A stretch of DNA of 64,000 nt from Phorcus lineatus. Its lineage: Eukaryota > Mollusca > Gastropoda > Trochida > Trochidae. Every line of letters starts with the position of its first letter. Position 1 is the first letter of the stretch. This document shows positions 10,556 to 22,700 of this stretch, one piece after another. The position numbers and the translations under genes are program-made. The stretch is taken from the NCBI GenBank assembly GCA_921293015.1, contig OV121097.1:34845929-34909928 (forward strand), in the 5' to 3' direction. The notes beneath the pieces are model-generated. The model did no database searches, had not been told where the DNA came from, and was given only the letters and a program-made list of their open reading frames with translations.

Positions 10556-11590
10556 TCTAAGCGCTAGCAAAAGTGAGAGTGAAAAATGTGTGTCTTTAGT
10601 CTGGATTTGAAAGAGTCAAATCTTGGAGATTGCTTAATTTAGATTGGGAGAAAGTTCCACAAGAGCGCAGCAGCATATTTAAATGTTCTATGTCAAGAAG
10701 ATTTCAGCTTGGTTTTAGGCACAGTTAGAAGTAGTTTGCGGGTGGGTCTGTACTCTGTGATGAGGTCTACCAGATAAGATTGGGCTAGCTGGTTCAGGCA
10801 TTTTTAAGTGGTTGATGAAATCTTAAAATCAATTCTAGCGGAGATAGGTAACCTATGTAAGGATTTAAGAACTAGAGTAATGGGCTTATGTTTAGATGTG
10901 AGAGAGATGATTCTTGCAGCTGTGTTTTGAATTCTTTGTAATCGTTTTAGTTGATCTTGAGTTATTTCGAACAGAAGGCTATTGCAGTAGTCAAGACGTG
11001 AGAGGATTAAGCATCTGACCAGTGTGCTTGCACATTCAGCAGTGAGATATTTACGGGCTTGGCCAATGCAACGAAGATGAAAAAAAACATATTTTACACA
11101 GATAGCTGATGTGATGAACCATTGACAGTTTTGGGTCCAAGAAAACGCCAAGGTCCTTATCCTTGTTTGTGACAAGAACAGATGACAGGCCAATTTGTAC
11201 ATGTTCATTAGATACTGCAGATAACTGTTTATTAGTACCAATAAACATGATGTCTGTCTTATCATTGTTCAGTTTGAGCATGTGTATATCACTGGAACAG
11301 GACGATAATTCGGTCATAGCGGAATCTACATCTAACACATCAAAACGCTTTGTAAGCTTTGAAAAATGACCTAAACCGTGAGTTTCAATAACATTTGGGA
11401 GTTCACTGACATATAGCAGAAATAGCAAAGGTCCAAGCACAGACCCTTGGGGAACCCCACAGTTCATGTTTCTTCTATTAGAAACCACATCTTCAATTAC
11501 AACACGCTGCGATCTGTGTTTGGTAATGAGTTTATTAAATGTAATAGATTGATGTACATGTTGAATAACACCTACAAACACCTAAAAAAC
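10556..11590 (-). mobile_element. CR1/L2-like LINE relic (RT core to C-terminus), inactivated
   Basis: On the minus strand, 11581-11051 contains SQRVVIEDVVSN, then the RT motif GVPQGSVLGPLLFLLYVSEL. The following region goes directly from ETHGL to KLNNDKTDIMFIGT, with the YADD catalytic box missing. A frame change leads to the 11265-10804 frame with LSRLDYCNSLLFEI and LQRIQNTAARII. The C-terminus (LLWNFLP, FDSFKSRLKTHIF) is readable to ~10570 with stop codons. The element ends with an AGCGCTT-type tail at ~10556. Loss of the catalytic box and several breaks make it dead. Confidence 0.85.
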
Positions 11591-11689
11591 GTAACAAATT
11601 ACAAAATTGAAAACAAACCTGTCAATGAGATAGCAGCATTGGAGGAATCATTGGAAGAATCGCAATAGCTCCTGAATTTCTATTTAAAT

Positions 11690-12188
11690 GAAACTGACAG
11701 CCGTTCAAGTTAGACTACCGTCGACACTATCTCTAATTGACCTTACTGATGCCCAAAGCTTTAGGTCAGTATTGCGTAGTGCACGAAAATACCAGGAGAC
11801 CATCATAATAGTTGGAGTAAGATCTATGCGATTGTTCAGTGGGCATTTACTGACCACTTAACTTTGCCAAATGGCTAATATCAATTGGCAGGGACAAACT
11901 TCAACGTTAAGATTGCCAATGACACTAAATTTCAATTGGATTTCGATACAGTCATGTAAATGATCAATTTTCTAAGACAGTCTTCACTCCACTTGGGCAT
12001 ATTCAGTTCTTGACAGCGAAAAAAGTATCAAAATCAGAGTCTGTTTTATTGTTTTTGACTCCCGTTGACTTTAAATTTCTGAGCTCAAATGGTTATGTCA
12101 ATCAAACTTGTAATTGGTTCAGTTTTAAGTAAATTGGTTTATTTCATTAGATCAATTTTACTTAAACTTACAACGCTCTCATCTATCT
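11690..12188. other. Unassigned stretch
   Basis: No coding or repeat signal was recognised between the LINE relic and the target site of the next insertion. Confidence 0.3.
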
Positions 12189-12189
12189 A

Positions 12190-13506
12190 GTCATTACACT
12201 ATATTTTTTATTATTTTTTTTTTTTTATTTGTTCCTTTAGGTTACATAGTCAATAATGTACAACATACAACATATAGGTACATGTATAACATTAGAAGGA
12301 GTTAAGGAAAGAATCATTTCAGTAAACAAAAGTAATTAGCTATTGAATAATGGGATGAGTGGAAACAATTTATTATTGAATTTTTCAGTTTCATTATTTC
12401 TTTTGGAAATGAATTTTTCTACTAGAAATATTTGTTTCAATTGTTTTTTGTAATCATTGATTTTTGGAATCAGGTTCTTTATATTACATAAGTTGATATA
12501 TTTTTTAGCAGAAATGATGATTTGATTCATTAACACATTGTTGTGTAATGTAACAAACCAGATCAAATATTTCGAGAAATTTATCTTTTGCGGAAAATAG
12601 TTATTAATCCAAAATTCATTCCAAAATTTCATGGTTTCACAACATTCCCAGTACACATGACAAATACTCTCAGAAACATTATTGCAGAAGGAACATAAAT
12701 CCTTTTCAATGAGTTTCATTTTCAATAGTTCCTTTTTAGTATATATCACTCTTTGCAAAAATCTGTATTGAAAATCAAGAAGTTTAACATCTTTTATGCC
12801 ATGTCTATAGGAATTAAAAGTGTTGTGCCAGTCAAACTCAACATCCTCAAATTTTTTTTCCCATTTATGACAAATCTCAAGTTTATCTTGTTTTGAAATC
12901 AGTTTCTCATAATACAATCTTGACCCTTTTGTAGGCCTAAGAAAATTCTTTTGGTAAATTTTGATATTCATGTTATAAAAAGTAGGGATCCTTGTCCGTT
13001 TAATTACACATTTCCAATAATTTGGTAAGATGTGAAGAAGATGATTATAATCCAGTATTGTCCCTCTTATTTCATATTTTGTTTTTATCTCATCAAAAGG
13101 CATGAATCCATGTTCGTCACAAATGTCTTTAATAGTCAGTAAGCCCTTATCAGCCCAGTGTCTGATAATATGGTTAGGGTCTTTAAAATTATGATTAAGC
13201 CATAATGGCTCTGATAGCAAATAATCAATGTTTTCCCCTCCAACATAAAGTTTTCTACAATAGTTGTTCCATGCTATAAAAACATCTTTCCAAAAAGGGT
13301 TTTCAGTTTTTGAGTGAAGCTCTTTAACTTCGTTCACGATAGTGTCCATCCTACTTACAATGTGAGTAGTATGTTCTCGCAAGGCAGTAGCGATGTATTG
13401 CTTCAGGTCGCTCTCGGGGTCGGGGTGCGTAATGGCGGTCTGCCTACCCGGCGTGTTCATCATGTCGGGTGTAGTGTTTCTGTCGGAACGGGTCATTACA
13501 CTATAT
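12190..13506 (-). mobile_element. L1/Tx1-like insertion with 15-bp target-site duplications
   Basis: GTCATTACACTATAT occurs exactly at 12190-12204 and 13492-13506. Just inside the left copy is a T-rich run (12205-12233), which is a poly(A) tail when read on the minus strand. This is the hallmark of LINE target-primed reverse transcription. The insert (12205-13491) carries a 386-codon frame that joins an ORF1-like N-terminus to an ORF2 C-terminus, so most of the element is missing. Perfect duplications and the open frame suggest a fairly recent event. Confidence 0.88.
12336..13496 (-). pseudogene. Fused L1/Tx1-like ORF1 N-terminus / ORF2 C-terminus, 386 codons open
   Basis: Residues ~1-66 (IATALREHTTHIVSRMDTIV and following) look like the N-terminal coiled region of an L1-type ORF1. 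From ~68 (FWKDVFIAWNNYCRKLY) the sequence is the ORF2 C-terminal region typical of L1/Tx1 LINEs, with the late Cys/His motif CSFCNNVSESICHVYWEC. Endonuclease and reverse transcriptase are absent, so no retrotransposition activity is possible. The ATG at 13496-13494 lies inside the target-site duplication, so the start codon is host target DNA rather than element sequence. Any translation would be accidental. Confidence 0.75.
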
Positions 13507-13509
13507 GAT

Positions 13510-13898
13510 AACGTTTTTGCCTATGAGTTTATTTGCAATGTACGAAGAAAATGATATACATAGAATAAACGATCTTCATACAGTATGCATTCTAAATGAT
13601 TTTTCAAAACTTGAAATTGGTGAAAAAGTGTAAATAATTAAAAGTCATTTCCTATCTACTGAGAAGGTAACATTTTTCAAATTAAACAAAATCGTGCTTA
13701 AAGAGCCACAAGTGAAAAGAGTTTTACAATTTGTCAATTTGTTTATAGGTTTTAAGACAGAATGCCCTTGCTTTAGTTAAGTTATCATTCAAAGTCGGAT
13801 TTTGAAAAACATATTGTACATCGAATTTGGAATTAGCAACGTAAAAGGAACTAGGAATAAAAGGTTAAACCGAAAACAAATAGAACGAGTCTCTGCCA

Positions 13899-13949
<51 letters not shown>

Positions 13950-16430
13950 AATGTATGCTAATATTTCGACCACATTTTTATGCCAGACCTATAACGATTT
14001 CCCAAATTAGATTTTCCTGGTCTTGCCAAACACATAAGCTTTATACAGTTAGCTGAGAATAATAAGGGGTATACAGAAGTTTGAAAGTGTTAATAATACT
14101 GAATGTCTTTCTGTATTGACTATATCAAATATCAATCTTAAAATGTCCCTTACTCATTTATTTCAATTAACTTTCTGTCCGAATTAAACGTTAACGTTAC
14201 CGTTCCACCGTTACTGATTCTAAAGATGAGGTAAAATAGTCAAATTGCTATATCTAAGATTAAAGTCATAGTCTCATTTTTGCAAGGTAAATTGAAATGC
14301 ATGCCGGAAAAATAGTTCACCACTCACAGTTCTTTCCCCTGATGTTCTGCAGGAATTCTAGCCCAAAATAATGAAGTTCAAACTACCCTACCCTACCCTA
14401 CTATACCCTTTGGCGAGCGTTAGTCCTTACCACGTCATTTCGGCAAAGCCGTGACGAAGAACACATAAAATTTCCCAGCTGAATATCCAATGAAAATAGC
14501 TAATAGCTTAAGCTTTTTCAAATACAGAAATAACAAAAAGGTGGTGAACCCAATGAAGAATGCGTCTGTCATAAGTATAGGCGCTTCGATGACCAGATTT
14601 CCGGTGTTTCGCGCTCGCGATGGGAATGCACTTGATTCGGTACCTCATCGGTCTGAAACGACATACGCCAATAAGCTACTTCACCCAAAACTGTAAAACG
14701 GGCAAAAAAATGAAAATCTTGTTTGCTCCTTTTACAATATGAAAAATGTATATCTTAAGCTGTGTATGTTTGTATAATGTAGAGACTTAAATGACGATTT
14801 GGACAAGTCTTTCGGAATCAAACTGCCAATCAGGTTCATTAAAATTATGTATACAATTTGATGCTTACTATGATTATTGTTAGTGTATCTATTGGTCAGA
14901 TTTGAAATGTGTTATATTTACCTGGGAAACGCCTGCTCTTGTCATATATGAACGTCTTGTGACGCAACCACAGTTGTTCTTGTTACATAATTTATTTTCT
15001 CTGAATATTTGCACATTGAAAACCACTTTCAATTGTGTATGAAAATAGTTTTCATTTCATACTCAAAATGTTAAAATAAATGATCACCACGAGAAAATAA
15101 TCAGTTTATTCTACAAGCATGCTTTTACAATTGCATTTAAGGCACATCTAATACATTGTAATACATTGGTTAGAGTATACGAATATTGAGTAACAACACA
15201 AACATAGATACAAAGTACAGCACTTCAAAATACACAAAGATAGGTATCACTATAATCGTAAGATTCCAGGTGAAGAAAAATTAAGAAAAGAATCACACTG
15301 AGGTGTATTTTAGTACCAAATATATCAAAATTAGTGGATAACAATAATAATAAAAATAAATATCCACGGCTTGACGAGAATTATTCTTCAAAAGTTAACA
15401 GTATAATAATGAGTCTCTGGCCATACGGATGTATTCTGACCTCTTGCCCATAAGGTCAAAGTATTGTCTGGCGTTATCTGGAGTTGTGGCATCAGAGCAT
15501 TGTCATATAATCAAATATAACTGCCTTTTTCCAAGAAAATTACATGCGTGGTTTGTACGATACCCCCGACATACGAAAATATTCGCAAGATATACCATAT
15601 GAAGCAATGTTAAAAGATATATGTGATAAACCGCTGAAAGCGGGAATATTCCTAAGTATATGTCTACTCAATCTTACTGACTTTCGTTTGATCAACAAAA
15701 ACTATGGTTGGTAATTATATAAGATGTGTATAATCTAACCCCAATCCAGAAGGCAATTATTCTGCTCCCTGACCTACAAGAGGGGTGACAGTAGCAGGGT
15801 ACATAGGAATACTAAACGACATCCCGTTTAAAAACATTGTTATAAAACAAGTGAGTGATTTAGTATCTAAAGATCGAAAGCGAGTAAAATACTGATGCTG
15901 TTTACGAGTTACACACAATCTTACTCATACGGTATTAGTTAAGAACTATATTCATAACTCGCTGAATAATACAAAAGAAAAGGCATTGTGAACAGCTTAT
16001 AAACAACACATCTGGAAGGACTTTATGTTGAAACATCCAACTTCAAGTAACTTTTTTCAATGACGGGATGTTACTTTTGCGTCGATCAATGTGTTCCAAA
16101 TGTGTTCAAGTGTTCTGTCTAAACACATATAAAGATGACATTTCAATATGCAAAGATTTTGGCGATATGCAATGTCGAACCAAAGTACTCCAAACAACGA
16201 AGAAATCTCAATCAGTTGTTTAATATTTTATGGTAGGTTCTTTACACATTCTGCAATCGCGTGATGGGTGGAATAAACATAACTATAATTAGTTCACGTT
16301 TTATAAAATTGATAAAACATTACCTAAGGTCATTATTAAGAATTAAGGATGCTTTCCTTTGAATTTGCCCTTTGGAAAAGCTCAAGGGCAGGCATCAATC
16401 ATTGTACATTTTCATGCCTTCAGATTTGAC
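13510..16430. other. Long non-coding stretch with an (AT)n microsatellite
   Basis: An uninterrupted (TA)n tract lies at about 13903-13946, and a short ACCCT repeat is at 14385-14400. No exon or transposon protein was recognised. Since gene 1 ends at 16444 on the minus strand, the part nearest 16440 should contain its 3' untranslated region. A minus-strand AATAAA is present near 15104-15109, rather far away for the poly(A) signal. Confidence 0.35.
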
Positions 16431-16443
16431 ACCTGATATCTGC

Positions 16444-16759
16444 CTACATATTTACATGGTCATTGGCTTGGTTTACATGATCTATCACGTCGTAATCGGC
16501 TTCAGCCTGCCCATTGAATGTCAGATCCGAGTAAGCGTTACCATGTGTACTATTGGAAGTTTCAAAGGCGTTATCTTCGTTTTGACCTGTACAACCAACA
16601 TTTTCGTAAGTGTTCACAACATTACCCTCCAAATTCATAGCCTCTGCTCCAATATCGTGTCCACGGTCCGTGGTTACGAAGTCCATTTCAAAGGTTGTGG
16701 GCTGTTCAGAGTGGTGGTTTCGGGTGTCGGCCTTCAATTTGGAATTGGCGCTGCGTTTC
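16444..16759 (-). CDS. Gene 1 cytoplasmic-tail exon
   Basis: After the acceptor TATGTTTTCAG it encodes KRSANSKLKADTRNHH and continues for ~104 residues to TAG at 16446-16444. Tyrosines occur in NTYENVG (a YxN Grb2-SH2-like context), NAYSDLTFNGQ and ADYDVID. YS[DE]LxF[ND]GQ is shared with gene 2 and resembles an ITIM-like YxxL site, though the residue two before Tyr is not the canonical one. The signalling role is inferred only. Confidence 0.8.
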
Positions 16760-19700
16760 CTGAAAACATAGGAAGAGTTTTATCGGAACTAGTTCTGGCA
16801 TATAAAGATAAAGACTCGCTATTAAAATGACTGAATTTCAAGTTTAATTTATGCAAATCAATCGTCGATAAAAGAAATTGACATTACAAAGTGATATAAA
16901 AGTTGCCCTAACAATATATGAATAATTTCTTGTTTTGTGTGAGTATAGATTTTTGACATCTTGCTGGAGGTTGAATTGATTTTTAAATTCCCTTTGCACC
17001 AATATTTCATCTTTCAACTATTCATCTATTAGATGTAATTTGATTAATAACTTACATTCGAATAACAAGGAAGCCAACTATGCACACAAGGACAAAAATG
17101 ATAAATCCACACAGACAGCCAACAACCAATATGGTTACACCGTTCTCTGGAACATTATGACAAACAACCAGTAGTTCAAAAAGTAGATGGTACAATTGAA
17201 TCCATTCACTCACCACAGGGGCTTCCAATGTCATTTTTTCGATATTGAAGTATAAGTTTCAAGAAAAATAGCCCCTGGTGAAAGTTTACATCACAAAACA
17301 AATTCGATTTTTTTCAATTTAAACTTTTCTTAAATCTACGATCAAAGAAATAAGAATGCTTAAATCATGTATGAGTATTTGATATGAATTGTTGATCATA
17401 TATACTTTTAGTGACAGCGATTTATTAACACATGAAATTAATAAGAAGTTAGATTTATTTCCTTTTTTCAAACTATTTTGCAATATGCTCATGAATTAGT
17501 AATCACAAACCAACAGCTCCACCAATTACAACGTTCCCGTCAGAGTTTAACCCGCCATCATGGGTTGTGAAAACTGAAGAGAGTTCTGATGTAGTTCTTG
17601 GAGTATATTCTGTGGTCAGATATCATTTAACAAAGGTACAAGTTGTTTATATCTACAACATATTATATATATTAAACAAGTTATTATCTTCTGGTGCGGA
17701 CGAGTTAAAGTGAGAAGAGTATGTTTCGTAAATTGTCTGTGGCTTGAAAATGGGCCAATATACATTACATATAGTTCTTAGTTAAGTTCAAATCGTGTAG
17801 GAATAATTTCACAATGATCTTTATAACGCCATTGTCCGCTTTTCGATCACAAATCATTTCTCCACCCTTTAAGAATACTGAATTAATTTTCAAAAATAAC
17901 CACAACCTTCTCGACAAAATAATACCATTTTCTCTGCATCCCTTTAAATAAACCTCTAAGTAACTCTGCAATTTAAAAACGTCTTTTAAATTATACAGGA
18001 AACAAGACACCTTGAAACTCCTCTCTAGGTTCTAACCCTGACCCAAAACTTTTGCTACAAAAGGGGTATGTGCATGATTCTTACGCAGATACTTCACTTT
18101 GCGGATTGATAGATGTGAAATAATTTGACTAAGGAGACAAACCCGTTTTTGTTGAGAGCCTTTGAGATCTTTGGTGGACATTCGGGGACGAAGCATACAT
18201 ACTAAATACTTTATAGTACATAGGTTGTGTATGATCCATATATCCATACACAATTATGGAAAATAAGTGTGTCGATTTGAGAAAAATAAGTCCATTACTT
18301 AACGTTACTGTGCCCACTTTAAAGTCGGTATTAGGAATGTTCTCCCATCTTACAGTGAGCGTGATTTTTTGTAGACTGTAGTTTACAGTGAATGCTTGAA
18401 AATCATCATGATTGTTTTTTGTCATTATCTTCACGTCCGCCTTCTCGCGAATGTTTATCACAGCTGAGTCGCCGTATCGTTCCACAGGAGGCAGAATGGT
18501 GCAAGAGTTTTCTTGATAAACATCATCGTTTCTATAGAGTTCAATGTTTAAACAGAGATATGACATCACCGGTTTGGAACTCGTAAAATGTAAACTTTCA
18601 TTGACGGACACATCCCTGTGATAAAACTTTGTTTCACCAGTTGTCAGAGTTACCCCATCATTGAAAATGAGAGTTGTATTAGTATCGAGACAGGTTATGT
18701 TAATGTAATATTCTTCAGTAAAATTGTGTATATCTATGAACGTGTTTATTGTAATAGATCCAACTGCAAGCACGTACTCGTTTCCAAAGTCTTCACTTGG
18801 TATTAACTGTACATACATAAATTTTTTGTCATTTTCATACAGTTTTTCAAAGAACACAGCTATTTCACGAGATGCAGATACGATCATCCCAGAGGCTTCG
18901 TAATCAACAATAACTGTCTGGTATTCGACGAGCTCGTAAGGAGCAACAACTCCATCCTTTATGGTAACATTAATGGAGGCTGTCCAGTTTCCTGTGGCTA
19001 ATAAGATACGTCCGTTGCTGATAAGACTTAAATCATAGGATGGAATGACATATTCAGTCCCAAGACTTGTAACAGGTATTAAAGCAACGGGCAATATCCT
19101 GTTTGTTCCTACATCCTTCATGAAAAAATTTAAGTGTTCATAATCAGTCTCCAGGATACATACCGAGTGAGAATGAATGTAAAAGTAATCTTCCAAATAT
19201 GGATATGTAACCCGAGTCTTGACACCGTCATTGCCAGAACACCTGACTTGAAAGTGGGCCTCTTGATCACCTACAGCCACCATACCACCATAGGCATACT
19301 GAATCTTCGCGGAAACCATGATGAAATTATTTATGGGATCTGCAATAAGAAAATAAATTGTTAAAAACTGTTATGTAGGTCATGAGGGGATCTGAAAGTT
19401 ATCTACAAAGACAACCGTCAAACGTCTGTTTTATTATAGAAATGAAAGCTCAGTTTTGATAATATGGTATGATACTTGATTGAACATGGACGGTATCTAT
19501 TTACCATTTTCATCGCCATAAGATTTTTTAGTAGATGTAGGTTAATGTTTTTAAATTAATCTGTGAACCGTCATAAATATACGCGAATAATCCGTTGTTT
19601 TTAATTATATTTACGCAGATGCAGCTAATCTCTTGCGAAAGTAATCCACTCTTGCTACTTTGCTTACCATGATATGGCGTTACACGTGGGGAATAGCGCC

Positions 19701-22700
19701 GAAAACCTTTTCCTTAATAAAGAAATCAGGTGAATGACTTTACAAGAGCATTAAAAACTAACCTTTGATTGGCAGTTCATCCTTTGCTAACGAAAGACCA
19801 TCGATGTAAAATGTTTGTGGTGTGAATATGAAAACAATGCTAGAAAACTTCGATTGACCAGCGGCCGTAAAATGTCGAGTATACTCCCACCAGAATCTGC
19901 CCACTTTAAATTTTGAATGGTATATATATTCCCATCCACCAATGATATAGCTTGGGATGTCCATGTAAAGAGTGTTCAAAGTCACAATCAGAGAAGTATG
20001 AACAAGTGTTACTCTATCGTGATTTTGATATGATGAAACTGGTGGAATTATAGAATATCCTTTCCGATTCCCAACACTCCTGCAAAGTGTCGCCATGACA
20101 GGTTTGCTTGACACAAAGTGGAATGATTCATTTTTCTCTAGAATGCGGTTAAGGATACTGCTATTTGCTGAAACCAAAGTTCCATTTTTGAACGTTATCT
20201 TAAAGCCATTGTCTGCACTGATTATCTGAAACTGAATGAGTGGCAGGCCGTCGTTAACTGCAACAACATACTCATCAGAGAACTGTTCAACTGGCAGCAA
20301 CTGGGTGTAAGTGTACACGGTCGTACTGTTGGCTGTCCCACTGAACACTGCTATCGGCTGAGAGCTGTTGATTCTTGTCCCACTCAGGTCATGTCTAACC
20401 CTAAATGTAAAAGTTTGGTAAGCTCTTAAACTCAATCTGAACGTGTCTCCTTTACCATACTTCTGGCCACCGTATGAAAACTCAACATTGGTATAAAAAA
20501 ATCTGATTGCAACATCTACATTAAATTTATAAGCTGTCATCACAAGAACTGAATATTCAAAATCATTTTGAATACATGAAGACACGACGTATCTGGTTCC
20601 AAGTGCAGTGACAGGTAGTGGGAAGAACACGTTGTAGTTGTAACTGTCGCTGTAAACTGTAACTTTCAATTTGCTGTGACTGCATGAAATAAGAACACAA
20701 CTTTTGTCATAGCCAAGATTTGTAGCTATTTTCTCTTCTAATTGAATTTTTAAACGTGAGTAACGGAACCCATAACCTAGATGTACATTGCGATTTGGAT
20801 ACGATATTTTCACAGATCCGCCTACTCCATCAGATGTTACATCTACTTTGCTTGAACTATAAACAGACACGAGATAATCTGTACCTGAAATCAAAATATG
20901 AGTAAGAGTTATAAAATGAAAATATAAGATATTATGATAAACTTTGCATTTACCTCGTACATGTACGAGGGGATATAAAAAAGTTTCAATTATCACAGAC
21001 ACATATCAAAGGTACAAACCTAATTTGTTTCTTATGTTTTTAAGACTTCGCTATATAGTCACCATCCAGCGATAAACATCGCTGCTTGACCTTGCGCAGA
21101 CGGTCTGAATAGAAGACCCCTGATTTTATTGAAAACCAAGCCTCAACATCTCGAATGATGTCATTGTGTCCTCAAAACGACGTCAACGAATTGAATTTGT
21201 CATCTCGGGGAAGAGAAGAAGTCACCTGGTGCAAGATCGGGGAGATGCGGAAAGATTTCAAAGCACCATCGCTGTGCCTCGACAGCAGCTACTTGACAAG
21301 TGTGAGCTGGGGCATAGTCAGCTAACAGGCGTACACCTTTGGTGATCATACCGCGGCTTTTCTGTTTAATGGCATCTCGTAACTTGCTCAGCAGGTTGCA
21401 GTAATAGTGAGTGAGTTGAGGTTTAACATGCTTTCAACAATATTTCAGTTATTAAACACGTGGATGACAAGCATCAAAAATAGAGTGGATAGATAAGGGA
21501 GAAAGGGATCGACAGGATGAGGGAATAGAATGCAGGTTTTAGAAGGACTCAAATTTGGTCTGGCTTCTACCCTTCGACCTATCCAGCTATGGCGACCCTA
21601 CCAGGAGCATGTAAGCTCCAGCTGGCATAGCTATCGGGGTCTCTGAAGCACGCAAACCACCACACCACGATAAGGTATTGAGTCCAGTGGTGGTGCAGTA
21701 ATAGGCTCCTGTAATGGTCTGACCCTTAGCTAGATAATCCGTCAAGATGACTCCACGAATCCCAAAAACAGACACCATAACCTTTCCTGTAGACTTTTGC
21801 ACCTTGGCCTTTTTGGGAGGTGGTGACGTAACATGCTTCCACTCTTTGCTCATCTCTTTTGTCTCAGGATCATACTGATAGATCCAGCATCCATCCATGG
21901 TAACAAGACGTTTGAAGAAATCCTCTTCGTCTTGTTCTAGAAGCTCCAATGCCTGCCGCGACATGTCCCTTTGATTCTGTTTTAGCAATGGAGTCAGTAA
22001 GCGAGGAACCAAGCGTGCTGACACTTTGGACATATGCAACTGGTTATTGAGTATGCTCCATGCACTGCCATAACTCAGACCTGTTTCATGCATTATCATT
22101 TGTAGCGTTACGCAGCGATCTTCTTGAACCTTCTTGATGGCATCCATGTCATCAGTAAGTGAGGGGCGTCCACTTCTTGGCTCATCTGCGAGTGACATGT
22201 GGCCTGTTTGGAAATTCCTTTTCCATCTCACAACAGTGTCATAGGATGGGCTGTCATTGTCATAAACAGATTTCATCTCATCATGAATTTGACGTGCAGT
22301 ATGGCCCTTCAAATGTTAAATACTTAATTAGACTGCGCGCCTCAATTTTATCCCCACCACTGGACTCGATACCTTAACGTGGTGTGGTGGTTTGCGTGCT
22401 TCAGCGACCCCAAGAGCTATGCCAGCTGAAGCTATCATGCTCCTGGTAGGGACACCCAAGCTGGACAGATCGACGGGAGAAGCCCGACTAAATTTGAGTC
22501 CTTCTAAAACCAGTTGTCTATCTCTCACTGTGCCTTTCTTTCCCCCTCGTCCTTTCGATCCCTTTCTCCCTTATCTGTCCACTCTCTTTTAGGATGCTTG
22601 TCATCCACGTGCTTAATAACTGAAATATTGTTCAAAGCACGTTAAACCCAAACTCACTCACTCACTCACTTACTGTGCTATTTGGTTAACAGACGTAAAA

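Noticed and set aside
16372..16830. 152-residue plus-strand frame
   Set aside because: It is antisense to the gene 1 tail exon, which has conserved splice sites and a paralogue.
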